Positions 25,001 to 36,229 of a DNA stretch of 64,000 nucleotides are shown in pieces. The DNA lies in NCBI RefSeq assembly GCF_003473485.1, contig NC_053042.1, forward strand, positions 54,523,762 through 54,587,761, in the 5' to 3' direction. This stretch comes from Medicago truncatula (taxonomy: Eukaryota; Streptophyta; Magnoliopsida; Fabales; Fabaceae). The position numbers were made by a program, and so were the translations under genes. Position 1 is the first letter of the stretch, and every line of letters starts with the position of its first letter. The notes under the pieces were generated by a model, which searched no databases, was not told the origin of the DNA, and saw nothing but the letters and a program-made list of their open reading frames with translations.

Positions 25001-28000
25001 TTTACAACGATCTTAGATGGAATGTCACTAGGCCACAAGGTTTTGAGGCTGTAATGCGTGTGAGGTGCAGTCAGGTAGTCTGCTTGATTCACTTTCTCTC
25101 ATACCTTACCATGCAACATATCAACTCTACAACTTTATTTTTATTTTTTTGTCAGGGCATCCAAGTACAAGAATATTATGGCAACTTTTGTAAAAGCATC
25201 CCAACAGATGTTGACTTACCTGGGGTCAGTGTTATTTTCTAGATGTTGGATATGGTTATGTTCATGTCTATATATGCATTCTTAAACATGTGTTTATCTC
25301 TGAGTAAATACATGAGCAGAGCATATTGATGGTTGGGTGATTTTGACTTGAGGATTGGCAGTCTAGAGTGTACCTTGAAAGTTAATTTATGATGATAAAC
25401 CGTATTTGTGATATAAAGTGCTATTTAAACTTGTAAGCGTTGTTTACTTGGATGATCATCAACTAAAAATATCCAGCTAATCTCTCTCTCCACTTGTTCA
25501 CTTACACTCACAATTCTCTACCATTGCAATTTGCCTACTGCTATTGATAACTGGAATCGGCTTCTTTCATTGCTACCTCCCTAAGTAACTGCACGAAACA
25601 TTCCCAGATTCATCGCTATTCCTAATAATTACTCCTATCACCCATTTTCTCTGTTATAACGTGCAAGATTGTACAAAATTGAGGGAAAGTTAAGAGAGCT
25701 AACTTGATAATTAATTTGAAAAGTTTTTTTTTTGAACGGAAAATGTTAGTATTTTTCTCCTTGTCAGGACTTGAACTCCTTAAATTCCTTAGCTAAAAAC
25801 CAGTTGAGCTACCCAACCCCCTAATCAATTTGAAAAGTTGTTAATATGTAAAATTATTGTCATTAATGAATCTGTTTTAGCTCAATGTGTCTGTTTGAGC
25901 TAATCACACGCTTTGTATAATTAGTCACGTGTAAAATATGCCTTAGGTATTAGTTGCTAATGGGACTGGATTTAGCAACCACGTTAACTTGTATTTATTG
26001 TAAATACAGCTTTTTGTAGGTTCATTATATATTCATGTATCAATTCCGTAAACATGGTATGGTATGTTCAACCTCTGGGCTAATTTTTATCCTTTTGCAG
26101 ATTGACTGTGACAAAACTTTTATGGTAACTTTGAAACATGACGATAAGTTGCAGGATGGATCAGAATGTGCTTTTCAGGTATTAGAGAAGTTTGCTACTC
26201 TCCTTTATCCTGAGTAATTTATGATCTTCAGATCACTGATGTTACTCTTATAAACTTTTTAGTCACTGTGGATATCATTTTGTTTCTAATTATATGTTCT
26301 TTTTTGATTTAGTGCGCTCTTCTATACACAACTGTGTATGGGCAAAGAAGAATACGTGTCATAACCTTATCTCTGCCTGTTACGAGTATGCTTAGTAATC
26401 TGTTCCGTGCTGCTGACTTGGATACTCAATTTTGCTGTTTCTTGAAGCAAGGTATCTCATTTATAGTTATTGTGCATTGCTTCTGTGATTATGCTGTTTT
26501 TGATTGTCGTTGCTTGCGGCCATATATTGAATGTTAACAACTCTATTTCCCTTTTTGTTCTCCTTATAAATTATACCTGTTTCCATGGTATAGTCATCCT
26601 GTTCATATTTTAGAGCATATGTCTGTAAGTATAATAATTTTGGATAAAAAAGAATTCTAACAGTTTCTTTTTTTCCTTTTCTGTAGCTGCTAATGAGATT
26701 CCTTCAAAGCCGCTTCCTCTTGTTCGGGAACAAGTGACAACCCTTTGCATCAATGCACTATTTTCATATCGTAAATTTTGTGCTACCGTATCTTCATCAT
26801 CCGGACAACTTATTCTTCCAGAGGCCCTAAAGCTTTTGCCTCTGTACACACTTGGTATGCTGTGATTTATAATGTTGTGTAAATAAAGGTTTTATTTGTT
26901 TTAGTTTATTTATGGGTTACATTCTTCCTTGCATCCAAACATATTGTCTTCAATCAATTTTATTTGTTTGTTTTTACTTCATAATTTTTGCATTTATATG
27001 CTAGTAACATGTGATCGAAATTCACCTTTTGAGTGTTGATGATATTTTCCGACATTTTATTGGGGTTATACCGGGGATATGTTTTTTTAAAATATTCATT
27101 GACTTTGGATTAGTTCCTTATTCCAGCTCTTCTGTTTTGAAGCAAAGTCTTGTTTTAGCGTGATTTGGGACGACTGACAAAGCTGATATACATTTGCCTA
27201 TTTTGTCAATGATCAATTGATATATTGTTGAAATTCAGCATGTTTCAATGTGTGGGGGCAATGGTCTTCTTCAGAAGGCCAGTTACAAGTCAAGTGGGTT
27301 CTAATTATACTTTTAATTTCTTTTTCAGCGTTGACCAAGAGTACAGGGTTAAGAACAGAGGGAAAGATCGATGAACGGTCATTTTGGATAAACTATGTAA
27401 CTTCTCTCTCTGCTCCATTGGCAATACCGCTTGTGTATCCTAGGATGGTGGCTATCCATGATCTTGACTCAAAGGTGTATATTAATCAATCAATGCTTAA
27501 AGATATATGTATAATTAGGAATAATTCCGATGTTCCATACGTTATGATATTTAATTTAATTGCATTTTAACAAGTGCTTATTCAGATATCAGAACTTGAT
27601 GATGTATATTTGAAGATGATAACGAGTTTTTATTTTTTAATATATGGTTGATTTTTTGTGACAAGATCGCATGTTTCACGCTAGTTTCTATTAAACCTAA
27701 TCTGATATTTATAATACTTCTCGAGACACTAATATCATTTTGTAAATTGCAGGAAGATGAAGAATCTGTTATTCCTTCCTTCCTACCTCTTTCTAGTGAA
27801 CATATTAGTGATGAAGGAATCTATCTTCTTGAGAATGGTCATGATTGTTTAATATATGTTGGAGACTCAGTGAGTCCGGATATTGTGCGGAAAATATTCG
27901 GTGTTTCTACAGTTGATGAAATTCCTCATCTGGTAATTTCTATGTTAATTTCTCTTTCCCTCTCTCCAACCCTCTGCTGCCTTGCCACTATCTGAAGATG

Positions 28001-29378
28001 CAAAATCTGTCAAACTTCACTATTTGCTGTGGTTGTTCTGAAGGGAATTTCTATCATTTTTAAATCATAAGCCTGATATGTTTTAGATTACTTCACATCG
28101 ATTTTTTCTTCAGAACTGGCAATGCAAAGTTGACGATTATGGCTGGGTTTGGATTAATTTGAAGTCATAGGAAATTTTCCCTTTTAATCAGTTCATGTTT
28201 CTGTTCTTACGAAAAAGTAGTTGTAAGCGTAGAAGTGATAAAATGTTATTAAAAGAGCTTTTTGAAAAAATTGAGATGTGGAAGCTAATTTTGAGTTAAT
28301 ACAAGATGATATTGTTTTTTAAAAAAAAAAACAGTTATTGCAAGATTCTTCTAATATTATTTTTCATTGGTGCTTTTTGAAAAGTTTATCTAAAGCGTCT
28401 CTGTTGTTTGACCAGTTTGTATTGCAACAACATGACAATCCACTTTCGAAGAAGTTAATTGAAGTGGTGAATGAAATTCGGCGGCAAAGATTTTGCTACC
28501 TCAGGTAAGCTAATTTTGACAATTAAAGCATATCTTGAACCCTGTTGAATATCTTCCATGTCATTTGCTAATTATACAAAGTGTAAATTTTTTATAATAT
28601 CTGGCAGGTTTAAGCTCTGCAGGAAAGGTGATCCATCAGGTCAGTGCATTAGAATGAATCCTTATAATACAGGAGGATTTTTTTTTTATCAGCGTAGACA
28701 TTAAAATTAATTTAGATCATGGAACCGCATGACAGTATTCCCCAATCCTATCGGCAAAGTTGTGGTTTAGCTTTAAACCCCATATTCTGAAATAGTTGAA
28801 TTTTTTTAGGCTCCGTTTATGTTTGCTTTTTCTTTGATAGTATTTGCTTCTTGAACTAGTGCTCTATGTTTTCTGAAAAGGATTCTTCTTAGTACTTAGC
28901 TTGTGTTTGACATGTGGTTATTCTTTTCTGTTCTGTTTGATTCCACTATTATATGAAACCAAAATCACTTTTCTTATCATCTGTCGCTTTATGCTTTTAA
29001 TATGCTTCAATCATTTTCTTTTTTACAATTGGAAATTTTTGGCTACCAGTTCAAGAACAATATGGTTAACGCATCAATCATGTTTTGACTTTTTTTACTC
29101 ATGTTTCGAAATAAACTACCTCATGTTTTGCTTCTTGTCTGTTGAATGATTTGCTAGACTTGTTTAGAATACAAAGGTTTTAATCAATGAAAGAAATCTG
29201 TAGATAATTGTTATGTCTACCTTGTTCTGTTATTTTCAACTTAACCTATCTTACTTGCCATCCACCAGGAATGTCATTCTTCTCGTATATGGTAGAAGAC
29301 AAGAGCGCAGGTGGCTTCTCCTATGTAGAGTTTCTTGTCCATGTTCATAGGCAAATCCAGAATAAAATGGCATCGTAA
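14713..29378 (+). CDS. SEC24A: SEC24 COPII coat subunit
   Basis: Cargo-binding subunit of the inner COPII coat, which pairs with SEC23 on ER exit sites. I trace 24 exons in continuous frame (1,111 aa): 14713-15609, 16423-16656, 16949-17023, 17454-17552, 18280-18391, 19100-19227, 19648-19767, 20823-20903, 21426-21503, 21622-21714, 22697-22751, 23403-23479, 23892-23963, 24103-24186, 24955-25074, 25156-25224, 26101-26178, 26313-26451, 26687-26854, 27329-27474, 27753-27932, 28416-28504, 28608-28639, 29269-29378. Residues 1-370 are Pro/Gly-rich. The zinc finger uses Cys447, Cys450, Cys469 and Cys472. Then come the trunk (about 515-760, [17 protein letters not shown]), beta-barrel, helical and gelsolin-like domains, ending [15 protein letters not shown]. 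Closest remembered relative: Arabidopsis SEC24A (At3g07100). The paralogue letter is inferred. Introns carry small transposon insertions, but the frame is intact. Confidence 0.93.
15199..15540 (+). repeat. Coding tandem repeats (QSPFN) in SEC24
   Basis: Within the Pro-rich N-terminus, a 27-bp unit encoding SQSPFNAPP is repeated three times (about 15199-15279), and a 33-bp unit encoding [10 protein letters not shown] is repeated three times (about 15451-15540). The last two copies of the second block are almost identical at the DNA level, indicating recent expansion or homogenisation. Confidence 0.9.
17625..17724 (-). mobile_element. Truncated RTE-type LINE end with 16-bp TSD
   Basis: In SEC24 intron 4, TGTAGAAGTTTCTATA occurs exactly at 17625-17640 and 17709-17724. 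The 68 bp between, read on the minus strand, is the conserved 3' end of plant RTE LINEs: GTAGCCGACCCCACTTAGTG, then GGGTAAGGCTTGGTTGTTGT. It is a severely 5'-truncated insertion with an intact target-site duplication. Confidence 0.85.
22047..22464 (-). mobile_element. Probable solo LTR in SEC24 intron 10
   Basis: The plus strand starts TGTTAGGAACC and can end ...CACACTCCA, with CTCAT on both sides (22042-22046, 22465-22469). On the minus strand it ends CCTAACA after an AATAAAATC-containing stretch, like a copia LTR. A longer alternative end at 22535 (GTAACA) has no flanking duplication. No internal retrotransposon sequence is present. Confidence 0.45.
25713..25839 (-). mobile_element. tRNA-derived SINE with 13-bp TSD
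   Basis: AATTTGAAAAGTT flanks the element exactly (25713-25725, 25827-25839). On the minus strand the insert reads GGGTAGCTCAACTGGTTTTT (A box), then GGAGTTCAAGTCC (B box), and ends in a run of A's. It lies in the long SEC24 intron 16, upstream of exon 17. It differs in sequence from the 11.3-kb and 46.3-kb SINEs, so it belongs to another subfamily. Confidence 0.85.
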
Positions 29379-30360
29379 TGAGTATATATGCCAGCTTCAT
29401 TTTTGCAAGCTTTTAGACCTAAATGATAGAGCAAACCCCAAGTACCCAATGATGGGTGAGAAATTCTGCATATTAATCCACATTCTTCGTTTGCTTGAGT
29501 TTGTCCGAAAAATGAGACAACTTAAGATTTTGTTAATTATTGTACATGTATAAGTTAATTGTTGTTGGTGATAGTTGGATCTTACTATTTCTTTTACGTT
29601 GACTATTTTAACATTATGAGCAATTGTGTTTTTATGCGGAATATTATAATAATATCTGTCATTTTAATAACTTTTATGAAAAAAAATAGAGGCAAAATGA
29701 AAGCAACCGTTTATACTTTTTTGTATAAAATATTTGATTGATATGCATTTCAATCACCCACTCGTCAGAGTGTAGATTTATGGAGTTCTCAGCATATTTA
29801 TGTAGAGCATACACCAAAACACACTAATGTCAGTGGAGGACTGATTTTAACGAGCGTAAAAACATTCCAACTCCATTATATTTAGGCACTAAAGATTACA
29901 TAAACAATGATGTTTTCCACTACTAAAACAAATTATTAGGGTTGTCATGATATTAGTTAGACATTGGATGTTTTTGATTTTACTAGCTGTAATCCTTTGA
30001 AGAATAGACCTCTTTGTTTTTTATTTTTATTTTTGAAAAGGGAGGGTCCTGAACTCAAAAGAAGGAACTACAAAATACGAGAATGTCTTGGCAAGAGAAG
30101 TCAGACACGGCTCATAAATTCTCAATTTAGCTTCTTGAGAACATCTTAGTTCAATTAAAATATTCAATCACACATTAGCTTCCTGAAAATATTGTTCACT
30201 GTAACTCTATGACAAACTTACCCTTGAGTTAATTATTGACCACACTTCTATTTGTCAAACAATCATGATCAACACATTCTCTACAATTCCAATAACAAAA
30301 ACGCTACAAAATTCTAGCTTTATGAACAACAAAAAACACAAATCTAGTGACTCTGCAATC
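29379..30360. other. SEC24 3' UTR and intergenic
   Basis: AT-rich sequence after the SEC24 stop codon. The first few hundred bases are probably 3' UTR; no poly-A site can be fixed. Nothing else recognised. Confidence 0.4.
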
Positions 30361-30369
30361 CCAAATTAA

Positions 30370-30850
30370 GCCACTGCACCCAGTTATCCTTTGGCTTCTC
30401 CCATCCATCAGATTAGAGCTATTCTTGCTTATTGATGAGTCTAAAAATATTTAGGTTAGAGCCTTCTAAGGTCTCATAGGTCTAGTAAAAGAAGCATCAT
30501 GCAGCTTCTTATTTCTGGATTTCCAAAGAGCAGCTGCCCAAATGGCATCCTAACCTCGAGGGAATGAAATTATCCTTTGTTTTCATCCGCAATATCTTAG
30601 AAAAAAGTGACCTTCGGGCTAATTTGTGTTGCACATGAAAATGTTATTCTTAACAATATTGTGGACTGTGGACATCGAGTGGAATGAAATTATCTTTTTC
30701 ACCATTCGTATTGCCCAAGAGACCTCTTTATTTTCATCAGCAGTATCTCAGAAAAAAGTTATCTCTAGATTAATTTGTGCAAGGCATTGAAAATGTTTCC
30801 TTTGCAAATGTGAGGTGTGGACATTAAGTGAGTATTGTTCAAGCATTTCA
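30370..30850 (-). mobile_element. Decayed LINE fragment with repeated segment
   Basis: On the minus strand, 30562-30470 translates to AIWAAALWKSRNKKLHDASF, matching the C-terminal WxxWKxRN block of plant L1-type polyproteins. To the right, 30560-30850 carries two diverged direct copies about 150-160 bp apart (shared TTTTCATC.GC.ATCTCAGAAAAAAG- and GAAAATGTT-type blocks). The whole stretch is a non-functional relic. Confidence 0.5.
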
Positions 30851-31098
30851 CAATCTTTGAGAGGGCATAAAATTGCTTAGCTGACTACCGATATCATTGT
30901 GACGCTAAGAAAATTAGATGGTCATTCAAATAAACCAGTCAGGATTATTATGAACCTAGTACAAATCTTTTTAGAGGACTGCAACATAAATGTAATGATC
31001 ATTCTAAACAAAAACTCAACCATTCACTATTCTAACTATTAAAAATAATATATTTTCATATCATGTATCCCAACAAAACAATGCATGGTTAACAATGT

Positions 31099-34000
31099 CT
31101 AATGTTCATCAACAATATTCTCTGAAAGACTACGGAGAAAACGAGTGAGGGCCTTCTTAGCCCTAATCTCTGCCTTTTCTATTTTTTTCTCCTCATCTTC
31201 ATCCGTAGCCTTCGTTTCTTGAGCAAAGTGCACTTTACGTACCAGCTTTCTCAACTCCTGCAAAAGATGAAGACATTTTATGTCAATAAACGTGAACAAC
31301 AATCGGAGCAGCGAACTTGATCGTGGTTCTGCCTCTAAATATATATGATTTTTTATACAGAGTAAGAATAGAAAATGTATGTCAAGAAATACTAACAATG
31401 CACATTTTTTCGTACAATCTAGAAACATTCTTCATTAGAGAAAGAAATTTATGCGAATCTCACTGAAAACATAGGCTTATTCTAAATTTGATAGGAATCA
31501 TATAAAATTCACCAGGTAATATAAACTTGGTATAAGATTCGTACAATCTGGAAATATTCTTCATTATGAGAAATATATTTATGTGAAACTCACTAAAAAC
31601 GTAGGCTTACTCTGTACTTTATAGGAATCACATAAAACTCACCAAGTAATATAAACTAGGTTGAAAATATTAGATTACATTGTATGGTTCACCAGTAACT
31701 AATCTTGTTCAGAAAGTGCAAGCAGGTGCAAATATGCAGTTACTCGATCACGCATAATGCAAAACATTACCTGGCGATCATACTCAACACCTTGAACTGA
31801 ATAAACTTCATTGGTGATTTGAATGTCCTTGTTGATCAAACCATCAAACCACCTTGTTACTTGACTATCATCATAAGGCTTAGATTCCTGATAAAATGCT
31901 CAAAAGATGAGATACATCATAAGGACAAAATACATTGTAACTAAGTCATATCAAAGAAAGCAAAAAGAAAAAGAAAATTACACCCCCTAATATGACAAAT
32001 AGGAGATAAAGGTATTATATGCGGGCTCATGTCTAGTCAATAGGAAATTTAGTACATATTTGGATTCACTTTTGAAAGAGACAAAAGTGATTCTGAAAAA
32101 TTGAAGTTGATTTTGGTATGATCGGAGTTCATGACTAAAATTGATTTAGCCTCTATAACTGATTCTAAGTTGAAGATCAGATTTTGTAGTTTTTGCCTCC
32201 AAATGTAATTTTTATACTTAAATTTATTGTTCAACTCATTTTAACGTGAACGTATCCAACCATAATTCATTTTACCTTCAACCCCCTTTAACTAAAATCA
32301 ATTCAATCAAAATCAATTTTTACCACTATAGACACTACTAGAAAAAGCAAAATTAGGGAGGGAAATTTGTGACGGAAAACATAAAATTCCTCACAAATTC
32401 CTTGGTCGCAAAATTTAGTGACGGAATTAGAGAGGGATTTCATGTTTTCCCTCACTAAATTTTCCACACTAATTTTTGTTTTTTTAGTAGTGAGAATCAA
32501 ACACACGTTTAGACATGAACTCATATGTTAGGAACCTTTCTTTTGGTATAAGAAAGAGTTCTCAAAACTGTGCAGAATTGAATAAACAAATGAACAATTT
32601 TATCGAAAGATTGGGAAAGGATAAAAGAGAGTAATAGGAGAGAAACTCTCCTCAAGGGTTTCCCCTTCACAACAGAGTGTACTCTATTCACAATTACAAT
32701 ATCCAAAGCTACTTTCTAACATTTGTGTTTTCTTATTTATACACATACTCTCTAACCTCAGAAGCACCTGTACTCCAATTTGCAAAACGTGCCCGTACCG
32801 GGTACTTTGCGGGTACTGGTACTCGTACGGTACGTGTACAGTACGCACCCATGACGCACCAATTTTATTTTTTTGTTTTTTTAATGTTGGTATGGTTACG
32901 GTACGGCGGTGGTACTTTCAGGGTACTCATATAACCGTTTTTTTCTTGAGAAAATGAGGCTTTTCATGAGAATCAATAGCAATTATAGTTTTTTTTGTTT
33001 TTTTATAAACTCAAACGGTTAAGAGCCACAACAACATTTACTAGACTCTGGAATTGCTTTAATGTCCACCTTTTCTTGTCCGCCAACAGTTGCAGAAGTA
33101 GAAAAGTCTAGCACTCAAGCCTTGTTAAACCATTTATTTTACTGTGCAATGTATCTTCTTATCTTCCTTTTTCGTATTGTATAAAATCCAATCCTTGTTA
33201 AGCTTTTGTTCTCACTTCCCACTTGATTATACTATATTTGCAATATAATTTCCTCATGCTATGTTATTTAAAATTAATTTTTTTTTTTATCCTTTGTTTT
33301 TTGAGAAATGCCGTATCCCGTACCCGCACCCCGGGTACCGTAACTGCACCCGTGCAACGTAGTCTCTAACTAATCCAAATAACTAACTTTCCTAACAACT
33401 CATAACAACAACCCAAATAACAAACTAACTACTTTTACTCTAATATTTATTATTGGGTTAAATATGTTTTTGGTCCTTATAGATATACTAACTTTTCATT
33501 TTAGTCTCTCTAAAATTTTATTTCGACTTTTAGTCCCTATAAAATTTTTAATCATCACTTTTGGTCCCTATTTTTAAGTCAATTCATGTGTAACATTTGT
33601 ATTTTATAATGAAATTGTGTAGAATATTGTAAAAATTTCTCCCAAAAAAATTTAGGAGAGTAGATCAGATGGAGGATAATCATATCACTAGAGGCAGAGG
33701 AAGACTTGGAAATATCAGAGAAACTATTTGGAAAGATTTGGAAATTAACGAGTTGAACCAAAATATAGTTTATGATAGAACATTATGGCATAATTTGATC
33801 TATGTAGCCGACACCACTTAGTGGGAAAATGCTTGGTTGTTGTTGTTGAATCCTAACATCATACCTCATCATCCTTCTCGTCTTCAGTTTCTACCAAGTT
33901 CTCACTATCATCCTCAGGATCATCAGGCCCCAAGCCAGTTAAAGCTTGCAGCTCCTTATGGTCAGAATCCTTTGTTGCTTTTATTAATCGGTCCATTAAT

Positions 34001-35209
34001 TCCGGTTCCACATTCCGTAGCAACTTTCCTGAGACAACAATTTATGTATGAAGAACATGATTCTGTATTGCACTGCTGAATTTACATAATACCACAGTAA
34101 TTCTAATCAACTTGCCACATATATTGGATGACTATTGACAAGAATAGTACTATAAGCTAAGGTATACAAACCAACTCATAATTAATGCAACACAAATTGG
34201 AAAGATAATTACATGAATGAATGTTTAAAGCAGTATCGTCAATTGCAGAAAATAGTTGTTTGTTTAAATTTCACTATGCTTTAGTACTAGAACATTGCAT
34301 TGCTATAGCTTCTATTTGATTACAGTATGTACTAAATATATCGTCTTGTGAAGCAACAACAAATTGCTGAAATTATGCTACGCTATGCTATAGCCGCTAT
34401 TTGACAACAATGGTTTAAATCTAATCGTAAAGTTGAACTAATCCTCATGTATGCATGTTGTATCACTGCTCAATCTTTTCAACTCCGCTTTACTGATTTA
34501 AATGTGTTGTTTGTATTGTGTAACATGTTCAAATCGATTAAAAAATTCTAACAAATTATTGATTATTTACCTATATAATTGAACTGACGTCGCCTTCCTT
34601 CACGAACATCCGGTCCCATTCTCTGTGGCAAAACAACAAACACCTTCTCTTCATAAAACTTGCACTAGTAAAAAAACATAATTTCCACAAGCACAAATAG
34701 AACAATTAAAATTTGAAGATGACAAAGAAAAGGCAAGAACCTTAACCAACATAAGAGCTTCAAAGACAATTTGGTCCAAAGAAACCACCCTGCAACCCAA
34801 AAACAAAATTTAGCAAAGATGGGCATTTAGAAATGCATAATGAATGAAGAAAAAACAACCTAAGGATGCGTTTGATTTGGGGAGGAGAGAAGGAAGACAA
34901 ATCCATTCCCCATTTAACAGCACGTTTTGCTTCACGCTTCAATTGGTTGCGGCTTTTAATGGCAGCATCTTCTTCTTCTTCCTCGGGAGCGGTGGGTAGT
35001 GGAGAATCAGCTCTTCGAAGTTTTCCGCGAGATGCAGATAAAGAGAAACTACGTATCTTTATGGATTCTTGTGGTGATGATGTTGGAAGAAGAAGATGAT
35101 GATATAGTGCAGAAAATTTAGTAGAAGAAGTAGGATGGTGGTGGTGGTGAAAGTGCAACAGCCATGGCCAATGTCTTAGAGGCCGGAATACTACTTGTGT
35201 CAAGCTCAT
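31099..35209 (-). CDS. DarP/YjgA-like (DUF615) ribosome maturation protein
   Basis: Six exons on the minus strand: 35209-34860, 34789-34741, 34622-34571, 34028-33865, 31887-31771 and 31257-31099; 296 aa in continuous frame. Residues 1-60 are rich in Ser, His, Leu and basic residues with few acids, as in a chloroplast or mitochondrial transit peptide. The DUF615 core starts at KSRNQLKREAKRAVKWGMDL (residue 85 on) and continues LDQIVFEALMLVK, then MGPDVREGRRRQFNYIGKLL (135 on), the family's hallmark. An acidic linker (DDPEDDSENLVETEDEKDDE) is followed by KPYDDSQVTRWFDGLI and a C-terminal basic helix. Bacterial DarP (YjgA) helps 50S assembly, so a role in organelle large-subunit biogenesis is inferred. 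Intron 4 (33864-31888) is mostly transposon. Confidence 0.92.
31411..31662. repeat. ~127-bp tandem duplication in DarP intron 5
   Basis: CGTACAATCT(A/G)GAAA(C/T)ATTC begins at about 31411 and again at about 31538. Both are followed by TTCATTA, AGGCTTA(T/C)TCT and TAGGAATCA(T/C)ATAAAA(T/C)TC. The copies are about 85-90% alike by eye. Confidence 0.85.
32333..32492. mobile_element. CACTA-type mini-transposon
   Basis: A 160-bp element starts CACTACTAGAAAAAGC and ends TTTTTTTAGTAGTG, with AGA duplicated on both sides (32330-32332, 32493-32495). CACTA termini with a 3-bp target-site duplication define CACTA/CMC elements. The interior carries sub-terminal inverted GTGACGGAA- and CCCTCACTAAATT-like motifs. 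No coding capacity. In DarP intron 4. Confidence 0.9.
32526..33397 (-). mobile_element. Probable solo LTR interrupted by a second element
   Basis: Begins TGTTAGGAA and ends TTCCTAACA (perfect 9-bp inverted termini), flanked by ACTCATA (32519-32525 and 33398-33404). Without the nested insertion it is about 258 bp and reads like a copia LTR on the minus strand (a TATAAATAAG box near 32733-32742). The 7-bp flanks exceed the usual 5 bp of LTR elements, so a DNA transposon is an alternative. Confidence 0.6.
32757..33362. mobile_element. hAT-like element nested in the LTR
   Basis: TCTCTAAC occurs at 32749-32756 and 33363-33370, an 8-bp target-site duplication typical of hAT elements. The 606-bp insert has GC-rich ends made of GGTACGGGTAC-like inverted motifs (about 32790-32850 and 33310-33360) and an AT-rich middle. 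The outermost termini match poorly with each other, so the family is uncertain. Confidence 0.6.
33455..33655 (+). mobile_element. Half of a MULE-type MITE
   Basis: Starts GGGTTAAATATGTTTTTGGT and closely follows the first 200 bp of the complete copy at 60913-61410 (TAGTCCCTATAAAATTTT, TTTTGGTCCCTATTTTTAAG). It stops after CCCAAAAAAATTTAGGAG, where LINE-derived sequence begins. The second terminal repeat is missing. Confidence 0.85.
33659..33849 (+). mobile_element. RTE-type LINE 3' end
   Basis: The plus-strand translation gives ITRGRGRLGNIRETIWKDLE, then NQNIVYDRTLWHNLIYVADT and a stop. It then runs into CCACTTAGTGGGAAAATGCT and a (TTG)n tail. This is the conserved C-terminus and 3' tail of plant RTE LINEs. 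It ends about 15 bp inside the donor end of DarP intron 4. Confidence 0.85.
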
Positions 35210-35229
35210 ATGTGAATGAATGAATGAAA

Positions 35230-36058
35230 CACTCTATCTCTGTCTCTTGTTACATTTCACTTGTTAATTTTTTTTTATTTTTTTTTTATAAATACATGCG
35301 GATACGGAAGTAAATACGTTGTGGGAGAACAACCCTATTGGTTTGTCTATAGTAAAATTCTATATTAGCAATAAACAATTGTCTGTAGAAATTCATGATA
35401 AGAACAAATGTATTAATGTCTCGACTTCTTTCACAAAGGTAATCAACAACCTCTTAGAGTCAAGAAAGAAATTCATGTTATCTAGTTGAAGGTCAGCCAC
35501 CTAGCTTAGAGCATTATAGAGTCCCTACGCTTACCCACCTATAGAGAACAAATTGGAGAAAATTAGATTGTCTTCGCAAGAACAAAACATCCTTTTTCAT
35601 CACAAATGCACATGTCAATCCCCACCTTTTTGAGGGAGAAAGAGAACGACGCATTAATGTTACACTTGAGCCATCAACATTTTATAGGTTTTTTTTTTTT
35701 GAAAATTAATCTTTTTTTAGGTGAATATTTTTCTAAAGGTAAAAAAGATAATATATTAAAACATACAATGAAAGCACAAGGAATGTTAAGATCAAAATGT
35801 TGTAAAAGACAAATATTACAAAAACAAAACACCAAAACTAACGGTTCCACTCAAACAGAAATAAAATTATGATCAATTTCCATGTAAAATCACCCTTAAA
35901 CATTCAAGTAGTTTTTTTTTATGTTTTTAAAGAATTTAAGTAGTTGAATGCTCCATTAATAGTGATCATAAATAAAAAATTTAATTTCGAATTTGATCCA
36001 TGACCATATCTATTCTTAATATTATTCACCATAGACCCACGGTTAAGTTGAGTTGTCT
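35230..36058. other. Intergenic between DarP and RCD1-like genes
   Basis: AT-rich sequence. An 88-codon open frame at 35606-35872 is Lys/Thr/Gln-rich with no recognisable domain, and I do not call it a gene. Confidence 0.5.
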
Positions 36059-36161
36059 TTTTTTTTTGTGTCCAGGGATCAAACTCCGAACCTTACATAT
36101 ATTATGCATTGTCATTACCAACTGAGTTAAGCTCACGAGAACGAACTAAGTTGAGATGTCT
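36044..36161 (-). mobile_element. tRNA-derived SINE with 15-bp TSD
   Basis: TAAGTTGAG(T/A)TGTCT flanks the element (36044-36058, 36147-36161; one mismatch). Minus strand: GCTTAACTCAGTTGGTAATG (A box), ATGCATAATATATG, GGAGTTTGATCCC (B box), GGACAC, then A's. Related to the SINEs at 11.3 and 46.3 kb but lacking their 3' half. Confidence 0.85.
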
Positions 36162-36229
36162 AGAAGAAAGGTGAAGAAAATAACATTTGTCTTTCAACAG
36201 AAGCACCTAAATTGGTTTTGCTATTGTAA

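Noticed and set aside
34250-34400. GCTATAGCCGCTATTTGACAAC-like block in a DarP intron
   Set aside because: Looks like a worn hAT relic, but no termini or target-site duplication could be set.
35606-35872. 88-codon frame
   Set aside because: Lys/Thr/Gln-rich AT-driven frame, no domain, no neighbours.
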